NCBI RefSeq assembly: GCF_003351045.1
Contig: NZ_QQZY01000003.1
Location: 124,001 to 188,000 of the forward strand
Direction of reading: 5' to 3'
Length of the DNA: 64,000 nt
Source of the DNA: Gaiella occulta
Lineage (GTDB): Bacteria > Actinomycetota > Thermoleophilia > Gaiellales > Gaiellaceae
In this document: in pieces, positions 8,143 to 23,732 of the stretch
Position numbering within the stretch: the stretch's first letter is position 1
How the letters are laid out: the number at the start of each line of letters is the position of its first letter
Translations under genes and position numbers: made by a program
Notes under the pieces: generated by a model
The model's input: the letters and a program-made list of their open reading frames with translations, nothing else
Told to the model about the DNA's origin: nothing
Databases searched by the model: none

Positions 8143-8216
8143 GGCGGCGTAGCTCAGCTGGTTAGAGCAGCGGAATCATAATCCGCGTGTCGTAGGTTCG
8201 AGTCCTACCGCCGCTA
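8143..8216 (+). tRNA. tRNA-Met (anticodon CAT), elongator type
   Basis: Full cloverleaf: acceptor GGCGGCG pairing with CGCCGCT (G1-U72 wobble), D-arm GCTC...GAGC, anticodon stem GCGGA/TCCGC with loop ATCATAA (CAT), T-arm GTAGG-TTCGAGT-CCTAC and discriminator A; CCA is not encoded. The anticodon stem lacks the three consecutive G-C pairs of initiator tRNA, and its sequence is that of actinobacterial elongator tRNA-Met. A CAT tRNA could also be tRNA-Ile2, but the acceptor stem does not favour it. A TACACT -10 box lies at 8125-8130. It precedes rpmG-secE-nusG, as in many actinobacteria. Confidence 0.95.
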
Positions 8217-8257
8217 CCTCGCACGCCCTTTCCCACCCACACTGACGAGAAGAAGAG

Positions 8258-8419
8258 ATGGCCACCGGAGTCCGAGTCGCGATCACGCTCGCCTGCACGG
8301 AGTGCAAGCGGCGCAACTACCAGACACAGAAGTCGAAGCGGAACTCACCCGACCGGGTCGAGTTCAAGAAGTACTGCCGCTGGTGCGGCTCCCACACGAT
8401 CCACCGGGAGACGCGCTAG
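8258..8419 (+). CDS. rpmG: 50S ribosomal protein L33
   Basis: This 53-residue L33 retains the zinc-binding pairs C13-x2-C16 and C40-x2-C43, the zinc form of the protein. It lies near the E site of the large subunit. The ATG is preceded by a GAGAAGAAGAG purine tract, and the stop is followed immediately by the secE GTG. The rpmG-secE-nusG order is a normal bacterial arrangement. Confidence 0.96.
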   Translation: MATGVRVAITLACTECKRRNYQTQKSKRNSPDRVEFKKYCRWCGSHTIHRETR

Positions 8420-8746
8420 GTGTCAGGCGAGACCCGCAGGCAGCGACGCGACGCGCGCCGCGCGGCCGGCGAGCAGCCCGCGGCGCCGCGTGGCGGGGTA
8501 CCGGCCCCCGCGCGGGCCGGCGCGGACGCCTCGTCGGGCTCGGTCGCGCCGCTCGAGCGCGCACGGCGCGGCGGCTTCTTGCGCGAGTCGTGGGCCGAGC
8601 TGCGCAAGGTCGACTGGCCGACCCGCCCGCAGGTGATCCAGGGCACGGTCGTCGTGCTCGTCGCCTGCGCGATCGTGGGCGCCTACCTCTGGGGTGCGGA
8701 TCAGGTGCTGCGCCCCTTCGTCCGCGACGTTCTCCTGGGTCAGTGA
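8420..8746 (+). CDS. secE: Preprotein translocase subunit SecE
   Basis: The 108-residue protein has a basic, Ala/Pro-rich cytoplasmic N-terminus, the conserved amphipathic segment ESWAELRKVDWPTR (about 55-68) and one membrane helix (about 74-95), the single-helix SecE layout of Gram-positive bacteria. It clamps SecY in the Sec channel; secY lies about 29 kb downstream in the spc operon. The GTG start abuts the rpmG stop. The roughly 50-residue N-terminal extension before the amphipathic helix is low-complexity. Confidence 0.95.
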   Translation: MSGETRRQRRDARRAAGEQPAAPRGGVPAPARAGADASSGSVAPLERARRGGFLRESWAELRKVDWPTRPQVIQGTVVVLVACAIVGAYLWGADQVLRPFVRDVLLGQ

Positions 8747-8753
8747 GGCCGAG

Positions 8754-9287
8754 ATGTTCCACTGGTACGTGATCAACACCTATTCCGGGCACGAGAACAA
8801 GGTCAAGGCCAATCTCGAGCACCGCATCGTCTCGATGAACCAGCAGCCGCGCTTCCGGCGCGTGGTCGTCCCGACGGAGCAGGTGATCGAGACGAAGGAC
8901 GGCCAGAAGGTGCAGGTCGAGAAGCGCGTGCTGCCGGGATACGTGCTCGTGAACATGGATCTCAGCGACGAGGCGTGGACGGTGGTGAAGGGCACCCCCG
9001 GCGTGACCGGCTTCGTCGGCGCCGGTGCCAAGCCCGTGCCGCTCTCGCAGGGCGAGGTCGACCGCATCCTGCATACGGCCGGCTCGGCCGGCGTGCCCGC
9101 CGCCAAGTCGCAGGCGCAGTTCTCTCTCGGCGAGTCGGTGAAGGTGACGTCCGGCCCGCTCTCCGACTTCGACGGCGAGATCGTCGACGTCAACCCCGAC
9201 GCGCAGAAGCTGAAGGTGCTCGTGGACATCTTCGAGCGCCAGGTTCCGGTCGAGCTCGGCTTCGACCAGGTGAAGAAGATCGACTAG
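8754..9287 (+). CDS. nusG: Transcription termination/antitermination protein NusG
   Basis: 177 residues with the NGN domain ([18 protein letters not shown] at the N-terminus, RVLPGYVLV in the middle) and a C-terminal KOW domain ([19 protein letters not shown]). It binds RNA polymerase and links it to Rho or to the leading ribosome. The ATG, after GAGGCCGAG, lies 7 bp from the secE stop. It precedes the L11 operon as usual. A palindromic hairpin follows 7 bp after the stop. Confidence 0.97.
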   Translation: MFHWYVINTYSGHENKVKANLEHRIVSMNQQPRFRRVVVPTEQVIETKDGQKVQVEKRVLPGYVLVNMDLSDEAWTVVKGTPGVTGFVGAGAKPVPLSQGEVDRILHTAGSAGVPAAKSQAQFSLGESVKVTSGPLSDFDGEIVDVNPDAQKLKVLVDIFERQVPVELGFDQVKKID

Positions 9288-9294
9288 AGACGGA

Positions 9295-9314
9295 GGGCGA
9301 GGCATGCCTCGCCC
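9295..9314. repeat. 20-bp perfect palindrome after nusG
   Basis: GGGCGAGGCATGCCTCGCCC is self-complementary and lies just after the nusG stop. It may attenuate or protect the nusG-rplK transcript. A nearly identical element, with 9-bp arms GGGCGAGGC/GCCTCGCCC, follows the secY stop at 38568-38588, and both are followed by GCT. The remaining leader up to rplK may also hold the L1-binding site that controls rplKA, but I could not identify it by eye. Confidence 0.6.
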
Positions 9315-9387
9315 GCTGGTACGGCACGCGATAGAACCATCGACAAGACGGGAGGAGGGGCGAGCAGCCCCGTCGGCACTCACGCAT

Positions 9388-9816
9388 ATGGCAAAGAAAG
9401 TCCTCACACTCATCAAGCTCCAGATCCCGGGCGGCCAGGCCAACCCGGCGCCTCCGGTCGGTCCGGCGCTGGGCCAGCACGGGGTCAACATCGTGGAGTT
9501 CACGAAGGCGTTCAACGCCCAGACGGCGCACGAGAACGGCCGCATCATCCCGGTCGAGATCACGGTCTACGAGGACCGCTCGTTCTCGTTCATCACCAAG
9601 ACTCCGCCCGCGGCGGTGCTGATCAAGGAAGCCCTGAACATCCAGTCGGGCTCCGCCGAGCCGAACCGCACCAAGGTCGGCAAGCTCACGCAGGCCCAGC
9701 TGCGCTCGATCGCGGAGACGAAGATGCCCGACCTGAACGCGAACGACGTCGAGCAGGCGATGAAGGTGATCGCCGGCACGGCACGTTCGATGGGCGTGGA
9801 GGTGGTGGAAGCGTGA
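9388..9816 (+). CDS. rplK: 50S ribosomal protein L11
   Basis: 142 residues, standard for L11, with the proline-rich N-terminal block [19 protein letters not shown] and the C-terminal rRNA-binding helices. L11 forms part of the GTPase-associated centre with 23S rRNA and is the target region of thiopeptides. The ATG at 9388 begins the canonical MAKKV sequence. An in-frame ATG at 9304 inside the upstream palindrome would add 28 unrelated residues and is rejected. The stop overlaps the rplA start (GTGA). Confidence 0.97.
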   Translation: MAKKVLTLIKLQIPGGQANPAPPVGPALGQHGVNIVEFTKAFNAQTAHENGRIIPVEITVYEDRSFSFITKTPPAAVLIKEALNIQSGSAEPNRTKVGKLTQAQLRSIAETKMPDLNANDVEQAMKVIAGTARSMGVEVVEA

Positions 9817-10544
9817 GCGGCCACGGGAAGCGGTACGAGGCGGCGCGCGCGAGGATCGACCGCGAGGCGCTGTACTCGCCCGCGGAGGCGATCAGGCTCC
9901 TCAAGGAGATCGAGGGCGCACGCTTCGACGAGAGCGTCGAGGCGCACTTCCGCCTCGGGCTCAACGTTCGTCACGCCGACGAGCAGCTGCGCGGCACGCT
10001 GATGCTGCCGCACGGCACCGGCCGCGTCACGCGCGTCGCGGTCTTCGCCGAGGGCGACAAGGCGCGCGAGGCCGAGGAGGCGGGCGCCGACATCGTCGGC
10101 TCGGCCGACCTCGCGGCGAGGGTCGAGGGCGGCTTCGTCGACTTCGACGTCGCGATCGCGACGCCCGACCAGATGGGCAACGTCGGCAAGCTCGGGCGCG
10201 TGCTCGGCCCCCGCGGCCTGATGCCGAACCCCAAGACCGGCACCGTCACGTTCGACGTCGCCAAGGCGGTGCAGGATGCGAAGGCGGGCAAGCTCGAGTA
10301 CCGCACCGACCGCGGCGCGAACGTGCACGTGACGATCGGCAAGCGGAGCTTCGACGAGAGGGCGCTGCTCGAGAACTACGCCACGCTCGTCGAGGAGATC
10401 GTGCGCGCCAAGCCCGCCGCCTCGAAGGGTCGCTACATCAAGGCCATCACCCTGACGACGACGATGGGCCCGGGCCTGCACGTCGACCCGACGCGCACGC
10501 GCGGCATTCTCGAGGACCTCGAGCAGGAGGCCGTTCCGGCATGA
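9813..10544 (+). CDS. rplA: 50S ribosomal protein L1
   Basis: 243 residues with the L1 landmarks [38 protein letters not shown] and the C-terminal SSKGRYIKA-like segment. L1 builds the mobile L1 stalk at the E site and in many bacteria represses its own rplKA mRNA. The GTG start overlaps the rplK stop by four bases. A very strong hairpin (10550-10581) begins a few bases after the stop. Confidence 0.97.
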   Translation: MSGHGKRYEAARARIDREALYSPAEAIRLLKEIEGARFDESVEAHFRLGLNVRHADEQLRGTLMLPHGTGRVTRVAVFAEGDKAREAEEAGADIVGSADLAARVEGGFVDFDVAIATPDQMGNVGKLGRVLGPRGLMPNPKTGTVTFDVAKAVQDAKAGKLEYRTDRGANVHVTIGKRSFDERALLENYATLVEEIVRAKPAASKGRYIKAITLTTTMGPGLHVDPTRTRGILEDLEQEAVPA

Positions 10545-10740
10545 GTGAGCCGGCGCGGCGGGCCTCGGCCCGCCGCGCCGGACGTTGTTCGACCCACAAG
10601 CCCGTCGCCGAAGACCGCCGGCAGCCCTCGAACGAGGGCGGAAGCCCGGCCGAGGTGGCCTCGCAGCGTTGACCGGCACATCGCCGCTCCTCCTTCGAGC
10701 CCGCCTCCGCGGGCTCGAAGCGTGAGAGAGGAGGTGGAGG
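10545..10740 (+). promoter_or_regulatory. Leader of rplJL (candidate L10 leader) with two strong hairpins
   Basis: The 196-bp gap before rplJ holds a 14-bp perfect stem with a CTCG loop (10550-10563/10568-10581) and a 12-bp perfect stem with a CTCC loop (10693-10704/10709-10720) ending 20 bp before the rplJ ATG, next to its Shine-Dalgarno AGGAGGTGGAGG. In many bacteria this region forms the L10 leader, bound by the L10-L7/L12 complex for feedback control. The first hairpin lacks a T-run but could also terminate the rplKA transcript. I infer the L10-leader role from position and structure; I did not match the consensus base by base. Confidence 0.55.
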
Positions 10741-11418
10741 ATGCACAAAGCTGACAAGCAGCAGGTGGTGGAGGAGCTGACCGAGCGACTGCGCTCGGCG
10801 GACGCGCTCATCGTGGCCGACTACCGCGGCCTGACGAACAGCCAGCTGTCGCGGCTTCGCACCGAGCTCGTCGAGCACGGCGCGAAGCTGACGGTGGTGA
10901 AGAACACGCTGACGCGGCGTGCCGCCGAGGCCGCGGGCGCCGACGCGTTGCTCGCCATGCTCGAAGGCCCGACCGCGATCGCGTTCGTCGAGGCCGAGGG
11001 CAACCCCGTCGGGGTCGCCAAGGCGCTCAGCGACGCCGCCAGGGAGACGAAGATCCTGACGCTCCGCGGCGGCGTGCTGGCCGGCAAGACGATCAGCAAC
11101 GCCGACGTCGAGAGCCTTGCCAAGCTGCCGCCGCTCGAGGTGCTGCAGGCCCAGCTCGTGGGCGTGATCGTGGCGCCGCTGACCCAGCTCGTGGCGCTTC
11201 TCGACGCGCCGTTGCGGAACCTCGTCGGGCTCATCGACGCACGTATCGAGCAGCTCGGCGGTTCCGCCGCGGCGGAGGCGCCGGGAGGAGACGACGCGGA
11301 GGAGCCGGCCGAGGAGCAGGCGGCGGGTGCCGAAGATGCGGACATGGATCGGGCGGAGTCCGCGCAGGCGGAATCCCCTGCCGAGAACATCGAACCTGAG
11401 ACGAACGAGGAGGAGTAG
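10741..11418 (+). CDS. rplJ: 50S ribosomal protein L10
   Basis: 225 residues. The first 175 or so match L10, with the rRNA-binding N-terminus ([20 protein letters not shown], then [11 protein letters not shown]) and the helical L7/L12-binding region. Residues from about 178 on are a Glu/Ala/Asp-rich low-complexity tail not found in most L10 proteins. L10 anchors the L7/L12 stalk that recruits translational GTPases. A strong Shine-Dalgarno sequence precedes the ATG, and rplL follows 5 bp later. Confidence 0.96.
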   Translation: MHKADKQQVVEELTERLRSADALIVADYRGLTNSQLSRLRTELVEHGAKLTVVKNTLTRRAAEAAGADALLAMLEGPTAIAFVEAEGNPVGVAKALSDAARETKILTLRGGVLAGKTISNADVESLAKLPPLEVLQAQLVGVIVAPLTQLVALLDAPLRNLVGLIDARIEQLGGSAAAEAPGGDDAEEPAEEQAAGAEDADMDRAESAQAESPAENIEPETNEEE

Positions 11419-11423
11419 GAAAC

Positions 11424-11810
11424 ATGGCTACGGACACCGCGAAGGTGCTCGAGACGCTCGGCAAGATGACCGTGCTCGAGCTCGTGGAGCTGAAGAACGC
11501 GATCGAGGAGGAGTGGGGCGTGACCGCCGCCGCTCCGGTCGCGGTCGCTGCGGCCGCCCCGGCGGGCGGCGGCGGCGACGGTGCGGCGGAGGAGGAGAAG
11601 GACTCCTTCGACGTCGTCCTCACGGGAGCGGGCGACAAGAAGATCCAGGTGATCAAGGTCGTGCGCGCGATCACCGGACTCGGTCTGAAGGAGGCGAAGG
11701 ATCTCGTCGACGGTGCCCCGAACGCGGTCAAGGAGGGCGTCACCAAGGACGAGGCCGAGAAGATGAAGGCGGAGCTCGAGGAGGCAGGCGCGTCCGTCGA
11801 GTTGAAGTAG
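11424..11810 (+). CDS. rplL: 50S ribosomal protein L7/L12
   Basis: 128 residues with the N-terminal dimerisation helices, an Ala/Gly-rich hinge (about 36-55) and the C-terminal factor-binding domain ([20 protein letters not shown]). It is present in several copies on the ribosomal stalk and stimulates EF-Tu and EF-G. An AGGAGTAGGAAAC stretch before the ATG supplies the Shine-Dalgarno sequence. A 21-bp perfect hairpin follows the stop, marking an operon boundary before rpoB. Confidence 0.97.
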   Translation: MATDTAKVLETLGKMTVLELVELKNAIEEEWGVTAAAPVAVAAAAPAGGGGDGAAEEEKDSFDVVLTGAGDKKIQVIKVVRAITGLGLKEAKDLVDGAPNAVKEGVTKDEAEKMKAELEEAGASVELK

Positions 11811-11819
11811 CCGGCAGCG

Positions 11820-11864
11820 GTGCGCCGCGGGGCGATCGGGCGGCCCGATCGCCCCGCGGCGCAC
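11820..11864 (+). terminator. 21-bp perfect hairpin after rplL
   Basis: Arms 11820-11840 and 11844-11864 pair exactly around a CGG loop, starting 9 bp after the rplL stop. The stem is extremely strong but has no T-run, as is common in GC-rich actinobacteria. It probably causes partial termination or processing between rplJL and rpoBC. A second, shorter stem (11868-11874/11879-11885) follows directly. Confidence 0.65.
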
Positions 11865-11870
11865 GCAGGC

Positions 11871-11899
11871 CGGACACGTCCGGCCGAAACTGGTATAGT
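11871..11899 (+). promoter_or_regulatory. rpoB: Candidate promoter for rpoBC
   Basis: CGGACA (11871-11876) and TATAGT (11894-11899) sit 17 bp apart, matching the -35/-10 layout of a housekeeping sigma factor (GACA core, TAnnnT). They follow the rplL hairpin, giving an rpoB leader of about 120 nt. The -35 box lies inside a small inverted repeat (11868-11885), which could be an operator or simply the foot of the terminator. Confidence 0.5.
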
Positions 11900-12028
11900 C
11901 GCCGTGGATGCTTGCCGACACCGCCCCAAGCGGTTGCGGCGAAGCATGCGCGTCCGCTATTCTTCGAGGTTCCGCCCCGAGCTTCTGCTCCTCCGACTCC
12001 GCACGCCGTTAAGGGAGGCTGTCGCATC

Positions 12029-15643
<3,615 letters not shown>

Positions 15644-15710
15644 TCATTTGCCTGCGCGAATGACCAACGAAATTCAGTACACCGCGGACATATCGAGGAG
15701 CCCGGAACAC

Positions 15711-15751
15711 ATGCAGATTCTCACCAGTGATTTCGCCGGAGGTGAAATCAC

Positions 15752-15755
<4 letters not shown>
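15711..15755 (+). other. Candidate leader peptide (14 aa) overlapping the rpoC start
   Basis: ATG 15711, preceded by GAGGAG at 15695-15700, opens a 14-codon ORF whose TGA overlaps the rpoC TTG (TTGA). The same frame is open from ATG 15660 (31 codons). Stop-start overlap of this kind usually couples translation. It may supply ribosomes to rpoC or sense translation. The peptide is not recognised. Confidence 0.35.
15726..15752 (+). promoter_or_regulatory. Hairpin presenting the rpoC Shine-Dalgarno sequence in its loop
   Basis: AGTGATTTC (15726-15734) pairs perfectly with GAAATCACT (15744-15752); the loop GCCGGAGGT carries the rpoC ribosome-binding site and the first base of the TTG start closes the stem. 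Such a structure would display the Shine-Dalgarno sequence while holding the start region paired. The same design occurs before rpsH (34677-34699). Confidence 0.6.
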
Positions 15756-20287
<4,532 letters not shown>

Positions 20288-20293
20288 TGCGAC

Positions 20294-20322
20294 GGGGCGC
20301 CGAGACCCGGTCTCGGCGCCCC
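20294..20322 (+). terminator. Hairpin terminator after rpoC
   Basis: GGGGCGCCGAGA and its complement pair around a CCCGG loop, 6 bp after the rpoC stop; no T-run follows. It separates rpoBC from the convergent minus-strand GGDEF gene, whose stop lies at 20366. Confidence 0.65.
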
Positions 20323-20365
20323 CAAGCCGTCGCCTGTCGGGACTGTGACGGCGTCGCCATCGCGG

Positions 20366-21502
20366 CTACGGCGCCGTCCTGCCCTCGGCTGCGGTGCCCC
20401 GGCCGCGCTCCTTCGCGCGCTTGAGCGCGGCCTGCGCGCGCGCGAGCAGCGAGACCGCGTCGTCGTCGGGGCCGAGCTCGGCCATGCCGGCGGAGATCGA
20501 CAGAGCGCGAGGTCGGCGGTCGCTCCTCCGGCCGAGCGCAGCCTGCATGCGGGCGAACTGGGCCTCGGCCTCGATGCGCCCGCCGTCAGGGAGGATGGCG
20601 CCGAACTCGCCGCCACCGATGCGGCAGACGATGTCGCCGCGGCGGGCGCCGTGCGCGATCGTGGCGCCGAGCGCGCGGACGGCGTCGTCGCCGGCCAGAT
20701 GGCCATGCTCCTCGTTCAGCGCGCGGAGCCCGTCGATGTCGACAACGAGCACCGTCACGGCGCTCCCCGAGCGGTGGGCGCGCGCGACCTCGCGCGCGAG
20801 CGCATCGTGGAAGGCGGTGCGGCTGCCGAGCCGTGTCAGCGGGTCGATCGCCTCGTGGCGACCCGCGGCGCGACGGCGCCGTGCGTTGTCGATCGCGGGT
20901 GCGGCGCCGGCGGCGATCGCCTCGAGAGCCGCGAAGCCCTCGCTGCCGAGGGGCGTTCCGTCGCCGCGTCCGAACACGGTGACGAACCCGAGCGGCCCTT
21001 CGGGGCCTGCGAGCGGCACGGCGATCGCGGTGCGCAGGGGATCGGCCGGCTCGCTGCCCGGGCGATAGTGGTAGGAGAGCGCCACGGCGCGCACAGGGGC
21101 ACCGTCCGGCGCAACGCCGACGACATGTCCGCTGCCGGGTGGCACGTCGATGCCCGAGGCGGCGAGGAGCGGCTCGCCGTCCGGCGGCTGCACCCGGACG
21201 ATGCTCGCTGCCGCTCCCGGGAGCGCCGCCGCCGCGTCGGCCACGCGGGCCAGCACCTCGTCCAGGTCGAGCGACCCGCCGAGCGCCTCGACGGCCCGGG
21301 CGCGGCGCGCCTCCTCACGCAAGCGATCGAGCGCATCGGCCAGCTCGCAAGCCAGCGCGTCCATCTGCTCCCTCATGTGGAGAAGCGCGCAGGTGACGCG
21401 CTGCTCGGACACCCTGCGGGTACGCCTACCCGAGGCCGCGGCGAGGCCGAGCGCGCCGAGGGCTGCGATCGCGGCCAGCGCTACGAGTGCTGTGAGGATG
21501 AT
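20366..21502 (-). CDS. Membrane-anchored GAF-like/GGDEF-family protein with degenerate signature (GGGEF)
   Basis: A hydrophobic helix (IILTALVALAAIAALGALG) is followed by a GAF-like sensory region (about 70-225) and a C-terminal GGDEF fold (about 235-378) whose signature is G296-G297-G298-E299-F300. The third position, normally Asp or Glu and needed for cyclase activity, is Gly, so diguanylate cyclase activity is doubtful; it may be a GTP or c-di-GMP sensor. No ATG, GTG or TTG lies at the helix start. An AUC codon (21502) sits behind AGGAAGGA, while the nearest canonical start, GTG 21412, would remove the helix. The start is therefore uncertain. It lies 52 bp after a related GGDEF gene. Confidence 0.75.
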   Translation of the reverse strand: MILTALVALAAIAALGALGLAAASGRRTRRVSEQRVTCALLHMREQMDALACELADALDRLREEARRARAVEALGGSLDLDEVLARVADAAAALPGAAASIVRVQPPDGEPLLAASGIDVPPGSGHVVGVAPDGAPVRAVALSYHYRPGSEPADPLRTAIAVPLAGPEGPLGFVTVFGRGDGTPLGSEGFAALEAIAAGAAPAIDNARRRRAAGRHEAIDPLTRLGSRTAFHDALAREVARAHRSGSAVTVLVVDIDGLRALNEEHGHLAGDDAVRALGATIAHGARRGDIVCRIGGGEFGAILPDGGRIEAEAQFARMQAALGRRSDRRPRALSISAGMAELGPDDDAVSLLARAQAALKRAKERGRGTAAEGRTAP

Positions 21503-21554
21503 CGCACCGTCCTTCCTGCGCGCACGGTAGCGGGATGTCGCGGGCGCGGCCGGG

Positions 21555-22718
21555 CTACTGCCCGAGCCGTGCCTCCAGGCAGTCGATCTGCAGCTGGTCG
21601 CGGCCCTGTTGCTTCGCCCGCTGCTCCGCCTCCGCCGACCGCCGGTCGACGTCCGCGGCCGTGTCCGCGTCGCGCAGGTCGGAGAGGCCGGCGGAGAACG
21701 TGATCGTGCCGACGTAGGGGAACTCCGTCCCCGCGACGACGGCACGGAGGCGGTTGTAGGCCAGCACGCCCTGCTGGCAGCTCGTCTCCGGCAGCACGAT
21801 CGCGAACTCCTCGCCGCCCCGTCTACAGGCGATGTCCGCGGCGCGTACCGCGGTGCGCAGGCACTCGGCGAACGTCATCAGCACCGCGTCGCCCGCCGGA
21901 AGGCCGTAGTCGTTGTTGACGCGGCTGAACAGATCGAGGTCGATGATCATCAGCGCGAGCGGGCGGCCGGTGCGGCGGGCGACGAGGATCTCGCGCTCGA
22001 GCGCGCGGTCGTAGCCGCGCCGGTTGAGCAGCCCCGTGAGCTCGTCGGTGACGGCGAGCCGCTCGACGGCGCGGTGGCGGAGCGCGTTCGCCACGGCGGG
22101 CGTCGCGCGCCGAGCGACGGCGGTGAGCGTCTCCACCGCGTCCGCGCCGAACGCCGCCTCGATGCTGGAGTACACCGTGAGCAGGCCGAGCTCGCGGTCG
22201 GCCTGCAGCGGCACCGAGAGCGCCGACCGGATCGCGTCCGGCCCGGTGCCCTCGTAGTCGAATGCGATCGTGGCCGACCGGAACGCTCGGCCGTCCGGCG
22301 GGCCCCCGACGGGACGGCCCCTGTCGTTCACGGCCGCGCCTCTCGACTCGCGCAGGCGCTCACCGTCCTCGGCCACGACCTCGATCTCGCTGCCGTCGAC
22401 CGCGCGCACCGCGCCCGTCGCGGCGAGCGTCCGCCGCAGCACCTCGCCGACGTCGATCGTGGAGCCGATCGCATCGCCGAGCCCGGCGTCGAGATCGGCG
22501 GACCGGCGCGTCGATTGCTCGATGCGCTCGACGAGCGTGTCGAGGCGCTCGCCGAGCATGCCGAGCTCGTCGTGCAGGTGGGCACCGCAACGCCGGCGCC
22601 GCCGAACGGCGCCGATCAGCGTGGCGAGAACGCCGAGCACCATGACGGCCGCGAGGGCCGATACGACTACCGCAGTCGCGATCCCTGTTCCCCTTCCCCG
22701 TCCCCTTCCTCGACCCAC
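21555..22718 (-). CDS. Membrane-anchored diguanylate cyclase (GAF-like region plus GGDEF)
   Basis: 387 residues: a Gly/Arg-rich start, one membrane helix (about 13-37), a helical linker and GAF-like domain (about 45-215), then a GGDEF domain with the intact signature R300-G301-G302-E303-E304-F305. It should make cyclic di-GMP from two GTP at the inner membrane. The GTG at 22718 begins a purine tract (GGAAGG repeats), so the true start could lie slightly downstream. It is divergent from rpsL and tandem with the degenerate homologue, an unusual insertion between rpoC and the str operon. Confidence 0.85.
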   Translation of the reverse strand: MGRGRGRGRGTGIATAVVVSALAAVMVLGVLATLIGAVRRRRRCGAHLHDELGMLGERLDTLVERIEQSTRRSADLDAGLGDAIGSTIDVGEVLRRTLAATGAVRAVDGSEIEVVAEDGERLRESRGAAVNDRGRPVGGPPDGRAFRSATIAFDYEGTGPDAIRSALSVPLQADRELGLLTVYSSIEAAFGADAVETLTAVARRATPAVANALRHRAVERLAVTDELTGLLNRRGYDRALEREILVARRTGRPLALMIIDLDLFSRVNNDYGLPAGDAVLMTFAECLRTAVRAADIACRRGGEEFAIVLPETSCQQGVLAYNRLRAVVAGTEFPYVGTITFSAGLSDLRDADTAADVDRRSAEAEQRAKQQGRDQLQIDCLEARLGQ

Positions 22719-22770
22719 TGTATTCGGACGGACAGCTGTTGTATATGCCCGGGTCGCGATCCCCCTGCTG

Positions 22771-22800
22771 TTGCGGCGGCGGCTCGGGTTTCGCTACACT
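22771..22800 (+). promoter_or_regulatory. rpsL: Candidate promoter of the rpsL-rpsG-fusA-tuf operon
   Basis: TTGCGG (22771-22776) and TACACT (22795-22800) are 18 bp apart, giving a leader of about 75 nt before the rpsL GTG. The region lies between the divergent GGDEF gene and rpsL. Confidence 0.6.
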
Positions 22801-22883
22801 TCGCGACCCGGACGGCGGGGAGCAGAGCCCTGCCGCCCTTACCTGTGTGACGAAAGACCTTCGACCAGAGCGTTAGGAGCAGC

Positions 22884-23255
22884 GTGCCCACCGTCAACCA
22901 GCTCGTCCGCAAAGGACGGAAGGCCCCCGTGGCCAAGACGAAGACTCCCGCGCTCCGCGGCGCGCCGCAGAAGCGCGGCGTCTGCACGCGCGTCTATACG
23001 ACGACACCCAAGAAGCCGAACTCGGCGCTGCGGAAGGTCGCGCGCGTGCGGCTCACGAACGGCATGGAGGTAGGCGCCTACATCCCCGGCGAGGGTCACA
23101 ACCTGCAGGAGCACTCGGTGGTGCTGATCCGCGGCGGCCGCGTCAAGGACCTTCCGGGCTTCCGCTACAAGGTGATCCGCGGCGGGCTCGACACCTCGGG
23201 TGTCTCCGACCGCCGCCAGGGCCGCTCCAAGTACGGCGCGAAGAGGGGCAGCTGA
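22884..23255 (+). CDS. rpsL: 30S ribosomal protein S12
   Basis: 123 residues with near-universal S12 blocks: [20 protein letters not shown] and [17 protein letters not shown]. The two lysines whose mutation gives streptomycin resistance in other species are wild type. S12 helps decode at the A site. The GTG start follows TTAGGAGC. It is the first gene of the str operon, and the stop overlaps the rpsG ATG (TGATG). Confidence 0.97.
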   Translation: MPTVNQLVRKGRKAPVAKTKTPALRGAPQKRGVCTRVYTTTPKKPNSALRKVARVRLTNGMEVGAYIPGEGHNLQEHSVVLIRGGRVKDLPGFRYKVIRGGLDTSGVSDRRQGRSKYGAKRGS

Positions 23256-23725
23256 TGCCCCGCCGCGCAGAGATCCAGCCGCGCCAGGTCGAGCCCGATC
23301 CGGTGTACGGGTCCGTGCTCGTGACGCAGGTGATCAACCGCGTCATGCTGGACGGCAAGAAGTCCATCGCCGAGAAGATCGTCTACGACGCCCTGGCGCT
23401 CGTCTCCGAGAAGACCGGCAAGCCGGCGCTCGAGGTGCTCGAGGGCGCCGTCAAGACCGTGACGCCCGTGCTCGAAGTGCGTTCGCGCCGTGTCGGCGGG
23501 GCGAACTACCAGGTGCCCGTCGAGGTGCCGCAGCGGCGCGCCCGCACGCTCGCGATCCGCTGGATCGTGCAGTTCGCGCGCGACCGCCGCGAGAAGCACA
23601 TGGGCGACAAGCTCGCGGGCGAGCTGATGGACGCGCTGAACCAGCAGGGCGGGGCGTACAAGAAGAAGGACGACATCTACCGGATGGCGCAGGCCAACAA
23701 GGCCTTCGCCCACTACCGCTGGTAA
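23255..23725 (+). CDS. rpsG: 30S ribosomal protein S7
   Basis: 156 residues, the usual bacterial length, starting [20 protein letters not shown] and containing the basic [19 protein letters not shown] loop that contacts 16S rRNA. S7 nucleates assembly of the 30S head and in E. coli feeds back on its own operon. The start overlaps rpsL, and fusA follows 7 bp after the stop. Confidence 0.97.
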   Translation: MPRRAEIQPRQVEPDPVYGSVLVTQVINRVMLDGKKSIAEKIVYDALALVSEKTGKPALEVLEGAVKTVTPVLEVRSRRVGGANYQVPVEVPQRRARTLAIRWIVQFARDRREKHMGDKLAGELMDALNQQGGAYKKKDDIYRMAQANKAFAHYRW

Positions 23726-23732
23726 GGGAAGC

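Noticed and set aside
8143-8216. tRNA-Ile2 or initiator tRNA-Met identity for the CAT tRNA
   Set aside because: The anticodon stem lacks the initiator G-C triplet, and the overall sequence and position match elongator tRNA-Met of actinobacteria. A lysidine-modified Ile2 is not fully excluded by sequence.
9304-9387. N-terminal extension of L11 from an in-frame ATG
   Set aside because: The ATG lies inside the GGGCGAGGC palindrome, has no ribosome-binding site, and the added 28 residues do not belong to L11.
10545-10754. 69-codon ORF filling the rplA-rplJ gap
   Set aside because: It overlaps both the strong hairpins and the rplJ start by 14 bases; low-complexity Pro/Arg/Ser composition points to a chance frame over a leader RNA.
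22884-23255. Streptomycin-resistance changes in rpsL
   Set aside because: The lysines in TPKKPNS and VKDLPG are the sensitive-type residues.
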